From assembly GCF_003610895.1 (NCBI RefSeq), contig NZ_MCAS01000015.1, forward strand, positions 1 to 64,000: DNA of 64,000 nucleotides, written 5' to 3'. The translations under genes and the position numbers were made by a program. The notes beneath the pieces were generated by a model. That model saw nothing but the letters and a program-made list of their open reading frames with translations. It made no database searches and was not told the origin of the DNA. This DNA is from Paraburkholderia fungorum (GTDB lineage Bacteria; Pseudomonadota; Gammaproteobacteria; Burkholderiales; Burkholderiaceae). This document shows, piece after piece, positions 41,741 through 51,138 of the stretch; position 1 is the first letter of the stretch; each line of letters starts with the position of its first letter.

Positions 41741-44700
41741 ATGAACGACCACCAGCAACCGGTTCACCCGGTTCCCGCCGCGCAGGGTCTGTACGACCCG
41801 CAAAACGAACATGACGCCTGCGGCGTCGGCTTCGTCGCTCACATCAAGGGCAAGAAAAGCCACGAGATCATCGAGCAGGGCCTGAAGATTCTCGAGAACC
41901 TCGACCACCGGGGCGCCGTGGGCGCCGATCCGCTGATGGGCGATGGCGCGGGCATCCTGATCCAGATCCCGGACGGTTTCTATCGTGAGGAAATGGCCAA
42001 ACAGGGCGTCGTGCTGCCCCCGAACGGCGAATACGGCGTCGGCATGGTCTTCCTGCCGAAGGAACACGCCTCGCGTCTCGCCTGCGAACAGGAGCTGGAG
42101 CGCACGGTGAAGGCCGAAGGCCAGGTCGTGCTGGGCTGGCGCGACGTGCCGGTCGACCACACCATGCCGATTTCGCCCACCGTCAAGGCGAGCGAGCCGC
42201 TGATCCGCCAGATCTTCATTGGCCGCGGCAAGGACATCATGGTGACCGACGCGCTCGAGCGGAAGCTGTACGTGATCCGCAAGACCGCGAGCCATCGCAT
42301 CCAGGCGCTCAAGCTTCAACACGGCAAGGAATACTTCGTGCCGTCATGCTCGGCGCGCACGGTCGTCTACAAGGGCCTGCTGCTGGCCGGTCAGGTCGGC
42401 GTGTACTACCGCGACCTGCAGGACGAGCGCACGGTGTCGGCGCTGGCGCTGGTGCACCAACGCTTCTCGACCAACACGTTCCCGGCGTGGGAACTGGCTC
42501 ACCCGTACCGCATGATCGCCCACAACGGCGAAATCAACACGGTGAAGGGCAACGTCAACTGGCTGAACGCGCGCACCGGCGCGATCGCCTCGCACGTGCT
42601 CGGCGACGACCTGCCGAAGCTGTGGCCGCTGATCTACCCGGGCCAATCGGATACCGCCTCGTTCGACAACTGTCTCGAACTGCTGGTGATGGCCGGCTAC
42701 CCGCTCGTCCACGCCGTGATGATGATGATCCCGGAAGCCTGGGAACAGCACACGCTGATGGACGACAACCGCCGCGCGTTCTACGAATACCACGCCGCGA
42801 TGATGGAGCCGTGGGACGGCCCCGCCGCGATCGCCTTTACCGACGGCCGTCAGATCGGCGCCACGCTCGACCGTAACGGCCTGCGTCCGGCGCGTTACAT
42901 CGTCACCGACGACGACCTCGTGATCATGGCGTCCGAAGCGGGCACGCTGCCGATCCCCGAGTCGAAGATCGTCAAGAAGTGGCGTCTGCAGCCGGGCAAG
43001 ATGTTCCTGATCGACATGGAGCACGGCCGCATCATCGACGACAAGGAACTGAAGGACAACCTCGCGAACGCCAAGCCGTACAAGAGCTGGATCGATGCGG
43101 TCCGGATCAAGCTCGACGAAATCGAGGCGAAGGCCGAAGACGTCGCGACGGAGCGCCGTGAAGCCGCCGCCTTGCTGGATCGCCAGCAGGCTTTCGGCTA
43201 CACCCAGGAAGACCTCAAGTTCCTGATGGCGCCGATGGCGCAAGCCGGCGAAGAAGCCGTCGGTTCGATGGGCAACGACTCGCCGCTGGCGGTCATGTCC
43301 AACAAGAACAAGACGCTCTATCACTACTTCAAGCAGTTGTTCGCGCAAGTCACGAACCCGCCGATCGACCCCATCCGTGAAAACATGGTGATGTCGCTGG
43401 TGTCGTTCGTCGGTCCGAAGCCGAACCTGCTGGACACGAACAACATCAACCCGCCGATGCGTCTCGAAGTGTCGCAGCCGGTGCTCGACTTCAAGGACAT
43501 TGCCAAGATCCGCGCGATCGATCAGTACACGGGCGGCAAATTCAGCTCGTACGAGCTGAACATCTGCTATCCGGTGGCCTGGGGCAAGGAAGGTATCGAA
43601 GCGCGTCTGGCGTCGCTGTGCGCGGAAGCTGTCGATGCGGTGAAGTCCGGCTACAACATGCTGATCGTGTCGGACCGCAAGACTGACCGCGACAACGTTG
43701 CGATCCCGGCACTGCTGGCTACCGCCGCGATCCACACGCACCTCGTCCAGCACGGTCTGCGCACGAGCGCGGGTCTGGTCGTGGAAACCGGCTCGGCGCG
43801 TGAAACGCACCACTTCGCGCTGCTCGCGGGCTACGGCGCGGAAGCCGTGCACCCGTACCTCGCGATGGAAACGCTCAGCCAGCTCGCAGCCGGCCTGAAG
43901 GGCGATCTGTCGGCGGAAAAAGCGGTCTACAACTTCACCAAGGCGGTCGGCAAGGGCCTGATGAAGGTCATGTCGAAGATGGGCATTTCGACGTACATGT
44001 CCTACACCGGCGCGCAGATTTTCGAAGCGGTCGGCCTGGCTGAAGACCTGGTGGTGAAGTACTTCAAGGGCACGTCGTCGAAGGTTGGCGGCATTGGCCT
44101 GTTCGACGTCGCGGAAGAAGCGATCCGCCTGCACCGCGACGCGTTCGGCGACAACCCGGTGCTCGCGAACATGCTCGACGCGGGTGGCGAGTACGCCTAT
44201 CGCGTGCGCGGCGAAGAACATATGTGGACGCCGGATGCGATCGCCAAGCTGCAACACTCGGCGCGCAGCAACTCGTACCAGACGTACAAGGAATACGCGC
44301 ATCTGATCAACGATCAGACGAAGCGCCACATGACGTTCCGCGGCCTGTTCGAGTTCAAGCTCGATCCGGCCAAGGCCATCCCGCTCGACGAAGTCGAATC
44401 GGCGAAGGAAATCGTCAAGCGTTTTGCTACCGGCGCCATGTCGCTGGGCTCGATCAGCACGGAAGCCCACGCCACGCTGGCGGTCGCGATGAACCGCATC
44501 GGCGGCAAGTCGAACACCGGCGAAGGCGGCGAGGACGTGAACCGTTATCGCAACGAACTGCGCGGCATTCCGATCAAGAACGGCGACACCATGAAGTCGG
44601 TGATCGGCGACGAAGTGATCGTCGACATCCCGCTGAAGGACGGCGATTCGCTGCGCTCGAAGATCAAGCAGGTGGCGTCGGGCCGGTTCGGCGTGACGGC

Positions 44701-46444
44701 GGAATACCTCGCGTCGGCCGATCAGATCCAGATCAAGATGGCGCAAGGCGCGAAGCCGGGCGAAGGCGGTCAGCTGCCGGGCCACAAGGTGTCGGAATAC
44801 ATCGGCAAGCTGCGTTACTCGGTGCCGGGCGTCGGCCTGATTTCGCCGCCGCCGCACCACGACATCTACTCGATCGAAGATCTGGCGCAACTGATTCACG
44901 ACCTGAAGAACGCCAACTCGGCGGCCAGCGTGTCGGTGAAGCTGGTGTCGGAATCGGGCGTGGGCACGGTGGCCGCGGGTGTCGCCAAGGCCAAGGCCGA
45001 TCACGTCGTGATCGCCGGCCATGACGGTGGCACGGGTGCCTCGCCGCTGTCGTCGGTGAAGCATGCCGGCACGCCGTGGGAACTGGGTCTGGCCGAAACG
45101 CAGCAGACGCTGGTGCTGAACCAGCTGCGCGGCCGTATCCGCGTGCAGGCAGACGGTCAGATGAAGACCGGCCGCGACGTCGTGATCGGCGCGCTGCTCG
45201 GCGCGGACGAATTCGGCTTCGCGACGGCGCCGCTCGTCGTGGAAGGCTGCATCATGATGCGTAAGTGCCACCTGAACACCTGCCCGGTCGGCGTCGCGAC
45301 GCAAGATCCGGTGCTGCGTGCGAAGTTCCAGGGGCAGCCGGAGCATGTCGTGAACTTCTTCTTCTTTGTTGCGGAAGAGGCGCGCGAACTGATGGCGCAA
45401 CTGGGCATCCGCAAGTTCGACGACCTGATCGGCCACGCCGAACTGCTCGACATGAAGAAGGGCATCGAGCACTGGAAGGCGAAGGGACTCGACTTCTCGC
45501 GCGTGTTTTATCAACCGCCCGTGGCGGTCGAAGTGGCGCGCAAGCACGTGGACGTGCAGGACCACGGCCTCGACAAGGCACTCGACCACACGCTGATCGA
45601 GAAGTCGAAGGCCGCGATCGAGAAGGGCGAGCACGTCTCGTTCATCCAGCCGGTGCGCAACGTGAACCGTACGGTCGGCGCGATGCTGTCCGGCACGATC
45701 GCGAAGAAGTACGGCCACGACGGCCTGCCTGACGACACCATTCACATCCAGTTGAAGGGCACCGCGGGTCAGAGCTTCGGCGCATTCCTCGCGCGCGGCG
45801 TCACGCTGGACCTGGTCGGCGACGGTAACGACTACGTCGGCAAGGGGCTCTCGGGTGGCCGCATCATCATCCGTCCGACGAATGATTTCCGCGGCAAGTC
45901 GGAAGAAAACATCATCTGCGGCAACACGGTGATGTACGGCGCGATCGAAGGCGAAGCCTTCTTCCGCGGCGTCGCCGGCGAGCGTTTCTGCGTGCGTAAC
46001 TCGGGCGCGACCGCGATTGTCGAAGGCACGGGCGACCACGGTTGCGAATACATGACGGGTGGCACGGTGGTGGTGCTCGGCGAAACGGGCCGTAACTTCG
46101 CGGCCGGCATGTCGGGCGGTATCGCCTACGTGTTCGATCCGGACAACACGTTCGCGGGCAAGTGCAACAAGTCGATGGTCGCGCTCGAGCCGGTTCTGCA
46201 ACAGGCCGAACAGGAACGCACGGTCGACAAGAGCCTGTGGCACAGCGGCACGACCGACGAAGCGCTGCTCAAGGGGCTCATCGAACGTCACTTCCAGTTC
46301 ACGGGTTCGCCGCGTGCAAAGGCGCTGCTCGAAAACTGGGATGCGTCGCGCCGTCAGTTCGTGAAGGTGTTCCCGACCGAATACAAGCGCGCGCTGGGCG
46401 AGATGGCCGCGAAGAAGGCGAACAAGGAAGTGCTCGCCGCCTGA
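41741..46444 (+). CDS. gltB: Glutamate synthase (NADPH) large subunit
   Basis: GltB makes glutamate from 2-oxoglutarate and glutamine-derived ammonia. It is 1567 residues. A 26-residue propeptide precedes the catalytic Cys27 (DACGVGFVAH) of the class II glutaminase domain; then the central domain, the FMN-binding synthase domain (KPGEGGQLPGHKV, SPPPHHDIYSIEDLAQ, AGHDGGTGASPLSS), the 3Fe-4S cysteines (EGCIMMRKCHLNTCPVG), and the C-terminal beta-helix (GGTVVVLGETGRNFAAGMSG). Cotranscription with gltD is likely, with a 132-bp gap. Confidence 0.98.
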   Translation: MNDHQQPVHPVPAAQGLYDPQNEHDACGVGFVAHIKGKKSHEIIEQGLKILENLDHRGAVGADPLMGDGAGILIQIPDGFYREEMAKQGVVLPPNGEYGVGMVFLPKEHASRLACEQELERTVKAEGQVVLGWRDVPVDHTMPISPTVKASEPLIRQIFIGRGKDIMVTDALERKLYVIRKTASHRIQALKLQHGKEYFVPSCSARTVVYKGLLLAGQVGVYYRDLQDERTVSALALVHQRFSTNTFPAWELAHPYRMIAHNGEINTVKGNVNWLNARTGAIASHVLGDDLPKLWPLIYPGQSDTASFDNCLELLVMAGYPLVHAVMMMIPEAWEQHTLMDDNRRAFYEYHAAMMEPWDGPAAIAFTDGRQIGATLDRNGLRPARYIVTDDDLVIMASEAGTLPIPESKIVKKWRLQPGKMFLIDMEHGRIIDDKELKDNLANAKPYKSWIDAVRIKLDEIEAKAEDVATERREAAALLDRQQAFGYTQEDLKFLMAPMAQAGEEAVGSMGNDSPLAVMSNKNKTLYHYFKQLFAQVTNPPIDPIRENMVMSLVSFVGPKPNLLDTNNINPPMRLEVSQPVLDFKDIAKIRAIDQYTGGKFSSYELNICYPVAWGKEGIEARLASLCAEAVDAVKSGYNMLIVSDRKTDRDNVAIPALLATAAIHTHLVQHGLRTSAGLVVETGSARETHHFALLAGYGAEAVHPYLAMETLSQLAAGLKGDLSAEKAVYNFTKAVGKGLMKVMSKMGISTYMSYTGAQIFEAVGLAEDLVVKYFKGTSSKVGGIGLFDVAEEAIRLHRDAFGDNPVLANMLDAGGEYAYRVRGEEHMWTPDAIAKLQHSARSNSYQTYKEYAHLINDQTKRHMTFRGLFEFKLDPAKAIPLDEVESAKEIVKRFATGAMSLGSISTEAHATLAVAMNRIGGKSNTGEGGEDVNRYRNELRGIPIKNGDTMKSVIGDEVIVDIPLKDGDSLRSKIKQVASGRFGVTAEYLASADQIQIKMAQGAKPGEGGQLPGHKVSEYIGKLRYSVPGVGLISPPPHHDIYSIEDLAQLIHDLKNANSAASVSVKLVSESGVGTVAAGVAKAKADHVVIAGHDGGTGASPLSSVKHAGTPWELGLAETQQTLVLNQLRGRIRVQADGQMKTGRDVVIGALLGADEFGFATAPLVVEGCIMMRKCHLNTCPVGVATQDPVLRAKFQGQPEHVVNFFFFVAEEARELMAQLGIRKFDDLIGHAELLDMKKGIEHWKAKGLDFSRVFYQPPVAVEVARKHVDVQDHGLDKALDHTLIEKSKAAIEKGEHVSFIQPVRNVNRTVGAMLSGTIAKKYGHDGLPDDTIHIQLKGTAGQSFGAFLARGVTLDLVGDGNDYVGKGLSGGRIIIRPTNDFRGKSEENIICGNTVMYGAIEGEAFFRGVAGERFCVRNSGATAIVEGTGDHGCEYMTGGTVVVLGETGRNFAAGMSGGIAYVFDPDNTFAGKCNKSMVALEPVLQQAEQERTVDKSLWHSGTTDEALLKGLIERHFQFTGSPRAKALLENWDASRRQFVKVFPTEYKRALGEMAAKKANKEVLAA

Positions 46445-46500
46445 CTTGTCGCATAGCCGCTTCGCTGGTCACCAGCACAGAAGACGTCACAACTAGCCGT

Positions 46501-46536
46501 ACCCGCCGCCGCTCGATGACTCGACGCGCGGCGGGT
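46501..46536. repeat. Hairpin between gltB and gltD
   Basis: ACCCGCCGC (46501-46509) pairs with GCGGCGGGT (46528-46536), with an inner TCGA/TCGA helix around TGAC. No T tract follows, so it probably stabilises the upstream mRNA end or slows transcription rather than stopping it. Confidence 0.6.
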
Positions 46537-46576
46537 GTAGATCACCTCACCTGATACAGATAGAGAAGAGAACCAC

Positions 46577-48046
46577 ATGGGCAAGGCAACCGGTTTTCTC
46601 GAGTTCGAGCGCCGCCACGAGGCGTACGAAGCTCCGCTCACGCGCGTGAAGCACTACAAGGAATTCGTCGCGGCACTGACCGACGACGAAGCGAAGATTC
46701 AAGGCGCGCGTTGCATGGACTGCGGTATTCCGTTCTGCAACAACGGCTGCCCGGTGAACAACATCATCCCGGACTTCAACGACCTGGTGTTCCATCAGGA
46801 CTGGAAGAGCGCGATTGAAGTGTTGCACTCCACGAACAACTTCCCCGAGTTCACGGGCCGCATCTGCCCGGCGCCGTGTGAAGCAGCCTGCACGCTCGGT
46901 ATCAACGACGACGCGGTGGGCATCAAGTCGATCGAACACGCGATCATCGACAAAGCGTGGGCAGAAGGCTGGGTTGCACCGCTGCCGCCGAAGCACAAGA
47001 GCGGCAAGAAGGTCGCCGTGGTCGGGTCCGGCCCCGCTGGTTTGGCCGTCGCGCAGCAACTCGCGCGCGCGGGGCACGATGTCACCGTGTTCGAAAAGAA
47101 CGACCGCATCGGCGGCTTGCTGCGTTACGGCATTCCCGACTTCAAGCTGGAAAAGTGGCTGATCGACCGCCGCATGCGTCAGATGGAAGCCGAAGGTGTG
47201 ACGTTCCGCGCCAACGTGTTCGTTGGCCGTGCAGATTCGCTGCCGGCGTACATCGGCAACACGGCGAAGGAAACCATCACGCCGGCCGAACTGAAGGAAC
47301 AGTTCGACGCGGTGGTGATCGCGGGTGGTTCGGAAACGCCGCGCGATCTGCCGGTGCCGGGCCGCGAGCTGGAAGGCATTCACTACGCGATGGAATTCCT
47401 GCCGCAGCAGAACAAGGTCAACGCCGGTGACAAGGTCGCGAACCAGCTGCTCGCCAAGGGCAAGCACGTGGTCGTGATCGGTGGCGGCGATACGGGTTCG
47501 GACTGCGTCGGTACGTCGAACCGTCATGGCGCGAAGAGCGTCACGCAATTCGAACTGCTGCCGCAACCGCCGGAAGAAGAGAACAAGCCGCTCGTGTGGC
47601 CGTACTGGCCGATCAAGCTGCGCACGTCGTCCTCGCACGACGAAGGCTGCTCGCGCGATTGGGCGGTCGCCACCAAGCGTCTCGAAGGCAAGAACGGCAA
47701 GGTCGAGAAGCTGATCGCCGCACGCGTCGAATGGAAGGACGGCAAGATGCAGGAAGTGCCGAACTCGGAATTCGAAATGAAGGCCGATCTGGTGCTGCTG
47801 GCCATGGGCTTCACGCAGCCGGTGTCGCCGGTGCTCGAAGCGTTCGGCGTCGACAAGGATGCGCGCGGCAACGTGCGGGCGTCGACCGAAGGCGACAAGG
47901 CGTATTACACGTCGGTGGACAAGGTTTTCACCGCCGGCGATATGCGGCGTGGCCAATCGCTGGTGGTATGGGCGATTCGCGAAGGCCGTCAGTGCGCACG
48001 TTCGGTCGATGCATTCCTGATGGGTCATTCGGAACTGCCGCGCTAA
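46577..48046 (+). CDS. gltD: Glutamate synthase (NADPH) small subunit
   Basis: GltD supplies electrons from NADPH through FAD and two 4Fe-4S clusters to GltB. It is 489 residues with the N-terminal Cys clusters (RCMDCGIPFCNNGCPVNN and GRICPAPCEAACTL), the FAD site VVGSGPAGLAVAQQLARAG, and the NADPH site VVIGGGDTGSDCVG. AGAGAAGAGAA precedes the start. Confidence 0.98.
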   Translation: MGKATGFLEFERRHEAYEAPLTRVKHYKEFVAALTDDEAKIQGARCMDCGIPFCNNGCPVNNIIPDFNDLVFHQDWKSAIEVLHSTNNFPEFTGRICPAPCEAACTLGINDDAVGIKSIEHAIIDKAWAEGWVAPLPPKHKSGKKVAVVGSGPAGLAVAQQLARAGHDVTVFEKNDRIGGLLRYGIPDFKLEKWLIDRRMRQMEAEGVTFRANVFVGRADSLPAYIGNTAKETITPAELKEQFDAVVIAGGSETPRDLPVPGRELEGIHYAMEFLPQQNKVNAGDKVANQLLAKGKHVVVIGGGDTGSDCVGTSNRHGAKSVTQFELLPQPPEEENKPLVWPYWPIKLRTSSSHDEGCSRDWAVATKRLEGKNGKVEKLIAARVEWKDGKMQEVPNSEFEMKADLVLLAMGFTQPVSPVLEAFGVDKDARGNVRASTEGDKAYYTSVDKVFTAGDMRRGQSLVVWAIREGRQCARSVDAFLMGHSELPR

Positions 48047-48160
48047 CGTAACGTCTCCAGCCGGTTTCCGCCTGATGGCGTGGAAATCGGCGAATGCTTG
48101 CAGGACGAGGTGGAGACGACAAAGCGGTACCTAAGCCGTACCCCAAAGCGGTAAAAAAAC

Positions 48161-48202
48161 AAAGCCGGGCACCTGAGAGGGTGACCCGGCTTTTCCGTTT
48201 TT
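48161..48202 (+). terminator. Terminator of gltB-gltD
   Basis: GCCGGGCACC (48164-48173) pairs with GGTG-A-CCCGGC (48180-48190), a single-base bulge, then TTTTCCGTTTTTG. It lies 118 bases after gltD. Confidence 0.85.
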
Positions 48203-48289
48203 GCGACGCCTGGTGCGTTTCCTGATGTTCGCTGAGCTGCTCTTTGTCTACGCGTCGGGGCGTGAGCGATATCCCGCCTCAGGTCGCGG

Positions 48290-49555
48290 TCATTTCCGAT
48301 ACCGGTTCAACGTCAGCCCGTCGAGGTCGATCTCCGGCTTGCGCTGCGTAATCAGATCGGCGACCACCCGGCCCGAACCCATCGACATCGCCCATCCCGT
48401 CGAGCCATGTCCGACGTTTAGCCAGAGATTGTCCACGCCGGACGGACCGAGCAACGGCGCGCCGTCGGGTGTCATGGGCCGGCGGCCTACCCAGAAATGC
48501 GCGGAGGTCGGATTGGCTGCGTGCGGAAACCAGTCGCTGAGTACTTTCATCAGCGTCTGCAAAGCCTGTTCGCGCAGGGTTGTCTGGCGATTGCCGAGTT
48601 CCGCCGTGCCGGCCACGCGCAGGTTGTTGCCAAAGCGCGTGATCGCCGTTTTCAGCGATTCGTCCATCAGTGCCGCCAGCGGGGCTTTTTCTTCGTCGGT
48701 GATGGGCAACGTTGCCGAGTAGCCTTTGACCGGGTAGAGCGGCACCTTCACGCCGAGCGGCGCGAGCAGCGCCGCACTGTCGACGCCTAGCGCCACCACC
48801 ACGGCATCCGCTTGCAAAGTCTCGCTGCCACGTTCGCTCTCGAGACGCACCGCGTGAATCGCACCGCCTCGCACGTCGAGCGAGCGTACGCGGGTATCGA
48901 AGCGAAACAGCACGCCGTTGCGCTCGCAGATCGCCCGCAGTTCGCGGGTGAAGCGGGCGCAATCGCCGGCTTCGTCGTTGGGGAGATAGAGGCCGGAAAG
49001 CGGCGTTTGACGCGCCCAGCGCAAACCCGGTTCGATCTCGGCACACTGCGCCGCGCTGACTTCACGATACGCGATGCCGGCGTCGCGCAGGACCGCGAGA
49101 GCCGGCTGCGCGAGTTCGACGTCATATTCGCTGCGGAACAACTGCAGATAGCCCTGGCTGCGGCCATAGTCGAACGGATGACGGGCGCGGAATTCGTGCA
49201 GACACTCCCGGCTGTAATAGGCGATGCGTTGCATGCGCTGCTTGTTGACGCGAAAGCGCTCGAGGTCGCATTCGCGCAGCCAGCGCATGATCCAGCGCCA
49301 TTGGGCCGGATCCAGCGTAGGGCGGAAGATGAGCGGCGAGGCCGGCTTGAACAGATACTTGAAGATCTTGGCCGGCATGCCGGGCGCGGCCCATGGCGTC
49401 ACATAACCTGGTGCAATCACGCCGGCGTTGCCAAAACTGGTGGAGAGCGCGACGTCCGGCTCGCGCTCGATCACGGTGACGTCGCAGCCTTGCTGGCGCA
49501 GATAAAACGCGGTGGCGACGCCGATCACGCCGCCGCCCAGAACAATCGTTTTCAT
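48290..49555 (-). CDS. dadA: D-amino acid dehydrogenase (DadA-like)
   Basis: DadA-type FAD enzymes oxidise D-amino acids, passing electrons to the respiratory chain. It is 421 residues: N-terminal FAD site VLGGGVIGVATAFYL, the DAO domain, and the C-terminal GHGSTGWAMSMGSGRVVADL. The start at 49555 gives MKTIVLGG. It follows an MFS transporter gene by 17 bases on the same strand; the pair probably serves uptake and oxidation of one substrate, which could be a D-amino acid or a related amine. The DadX racemase is not adjacent. Confidence 0.88.
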   Translation of the reverse strand: MKTIVLGGGVIGVATAFYLRQQGCDVTVIEREPDVALSTSFGNAGVIAPGYVTPWAAPGMPAKIFKYLFKPASPLIFRPTLDPAQWRWIMRWLRECDLERFRVNKQRMQRIAYYSRECLHEFRARHPFDYGRSQGYLQLFRSEYDVELAQPALAVLRDAGIAYREVSAAQCAEIEPGLRWARQTPLSGLYLPNDEAGDCARFTRELRAICERNGVLFRFDTRVRSLDVRGGAIHAVRLESERGSETLQADAVVVALGVDSAALLAPLGVKVPLYPVKGYSATLPITDEEKAPLAALMDESLKTAITRFGNNLRVAGTAELGNRQTTLREQALQTLMKVLSDWFPHAANPTSAHFWVGRRPMTPDGAPLLGPSGVDNLWLNVGHGSTGWAMSMGSGRVVADLITQRKPEIDLDGLTLNRYRK

Positions 49556-49572
49556 GTGGTTGTACGGCGGTT

Positions 49573-50832
49573 TCAGGCGGCAGGACGAGCCGCGCCGAGT
49601 ACTTTGCCCTTGGTTTCCGGCAGACACACTGCGGCCACGATTACCAGCAGATAGCCTGACCCGGCGACGATGCCCATCGCCTTCACCAGCGTCATGGTTT
49701 GCGACAGTGTACCGACCAGGATCGGAAAGAACGAGCCGAGACCGCGGCCCAGGTTGTAGCAGAAGCCTTGCCCCGAGCCGCGGATCGAATTCGGATACAA
49801 CTCGGACAAGTAGGCGCCCACGCCCGCGAAAATCCCTTGCACGACGATGCCGAGCGGGAAGCCGAGTGCGAGCATCATGCCGTCGGTGATCGGCAGCATC
49901 GTGTAGACCATGCCAAGCACGAACGAGCCGATTGCGAACAGCACGAACGACGCACGCCGGCCGATCTTGTCGCACAGAATCGCGCCGACGATATAACCGG
50001 TGAACGAGCCGACGATCAGCACGATCAGATAGCCGCTCGTGTTGAAGACCGACAGATGGCGCACGGTTTTCAGATAGGTCGGAAGCCAGGTCGTGATCGC
50101 GTAATAGCCGCCGAGCATGCCGGTGCACAGCACGCTGCCGAGCAAGGTCGTTTTGAGGTGAGGGAAGGAGAAGATCTGCAGGAAGTGCGAGGTATCGAAG
50201 CCGCTTTCGCGAGCGCGGCGCGTTTCGAGAAAGATCTCCGGATCGCTGACATTGCGGCGGATGTAGAAGATCCACAGCGCGGGCAGCAGCCCGATCCAGA
50301 AGCAGGCGCGCCATGCGTACTGTTCCGACAGCAGCGCGAAGAACGCCCAATAGATGATGGCCGCCGCGGCCCAGCCGAACGACCAGCTGCTCTGCACGGT
50401 GCCCACGGCTTTCGCGCGATGCTGAGGTGAACGGATGGTTTCGGCCATCATGATCGTCACGACCGACCATTCACCGCCGAAGCCGATGCCTTGCAGCGTG
50501 CGGGTGGTCAGCAGTTGCCAGAACGAGTGGGTGAAGCCCGACAGGCAGGTAAAGATCGCGAAGGTGGCGATGGTCCACTGGAGGACGCGCACGCGTCCAT
50601 AGCGGTCGGCGAGAATGCCGGCGAGCCAGCCGCCGATTGCGGACGAAATCAGCGAACTGGTCGCGATCATGCCGGCTTCGCTTTTGGTCATGCCCCATGT
50701 CGCGATCAGCGTCGGAATGAGGAATGAGTAGATCATGAAATCAAACGCATCGACTGCGTAGCCGCCGAAGCCGGCATACAGGGTGCGGCGTTCGCGCTGT
50801 GTCAGTTCGGTGAACCATTGGAGAGAGGGCAT
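49573..50832 (-). CDS. MFS transporter (metabolite:H+ symporter type)
   Basis: The 419-residue protein has about 12 membrane helices. The conserved loop 2-3 is GGWLAGILADRYGRVRVLQ, and helix 4-5 carries TRTLQGIGFGGEWSV, like aromatic-acid and sialate-type symporters. Asp/Phe-rich helix 1 (GYAVDAFDFMIYSF) is typical of that group. The substrate cannot be read from the sequence; the adjacent dadA points to an amino acid or amine. Confidence 0.85.
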   Translation of the reverse strand: MPSLQWFTELTQRERRTLYAGFGGYAVDAFDFMIYSFLIPTLIATWGMTKSEAGMIATSSLISSAIGGWLAGILADRYGRVRVLQWTIATFAIFTCLSGFTHSFWQLLTTRTLQGIGFGGEWSVVTIMMAETIRSPQHRAKAVGTVQSSWSFGWAAAAIIYWAFFALLSEQYAWRACFWIGLLPALWIFYIRRNVSDPEIFLETRRARESGFDTSHFLQIFSFPHLKTTLLGSVLCTGMLGGYYAITTWLPTYLKTVRHLSVFNTSGYLIVLIVGSFTGYIVGAILCDKIGRRASFVLFAIGSFVLGMVYTMLPITDGMMLALGFPLGIVVQGIFAGVGAYLSELYPNSIRGSGQGFCYNLGRGLGSFFPILVGTLSQTMTLVKAMGIVAGSGYLLVIVAAVCLPETKGKVLGAARPAA

Positions 50833-51138
50833 GTTTTTTTGTTGTCTCCAGGTGGTTTTTGCCTTCCGGCGGCTTGATCGTGGTTTTTTTGTATTCTAAG
50901 GCGACGAGGCGGGCGCGGCCAGTTATGGTCAAAAATGGCAAGCGGGTAAGGATCTCCATTCCGGTTCCTTACGAACTACTACTATGTAACCAAAAAATTA
51001 TTCGGCGCCGTTAAACTGCGCCGGCAGCGCTCGAGTTGCGCCTACCCTTCTCACGTCCGCGCTCGCCACTTCGCTACCTCGCCACGTCCAATGCCCGCAA
51101 CCGCAAAAACCTGCTCGCCATTCCGCCGCTCAGCGAGC
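50833..51138. promoter_or_regulatory. Divergent spacer with inverted repeat
   Basis: A 306-bp spacer between the MFS gene (-) and the phosphatase-like gene (+), with no gene. It contains an inverted repeat, GTAAGGA (50946-50952) and TCCTTAC (50966-50972), with 13 bases between, a plausible operator for the MFS-dadA pair. An A/T-rich patch lies at 50970-51000. Confidence 0.4.

Noticed and set aside
42344..46291. A 1315-codon open frame antisense to gltB
   Set aside because: It mirrors a strongly conserved gene. Such long antisense frames arise from codon bias in GC-rich DNA. There is no ribosome-binding site, and the translation shows no protein-like composition.
48290..50470. A 726-codon frame extending dadA upstream
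   Set aside because: The upstream part is in the wrong frame over the MFS gene; the dadA family start is at 49555.
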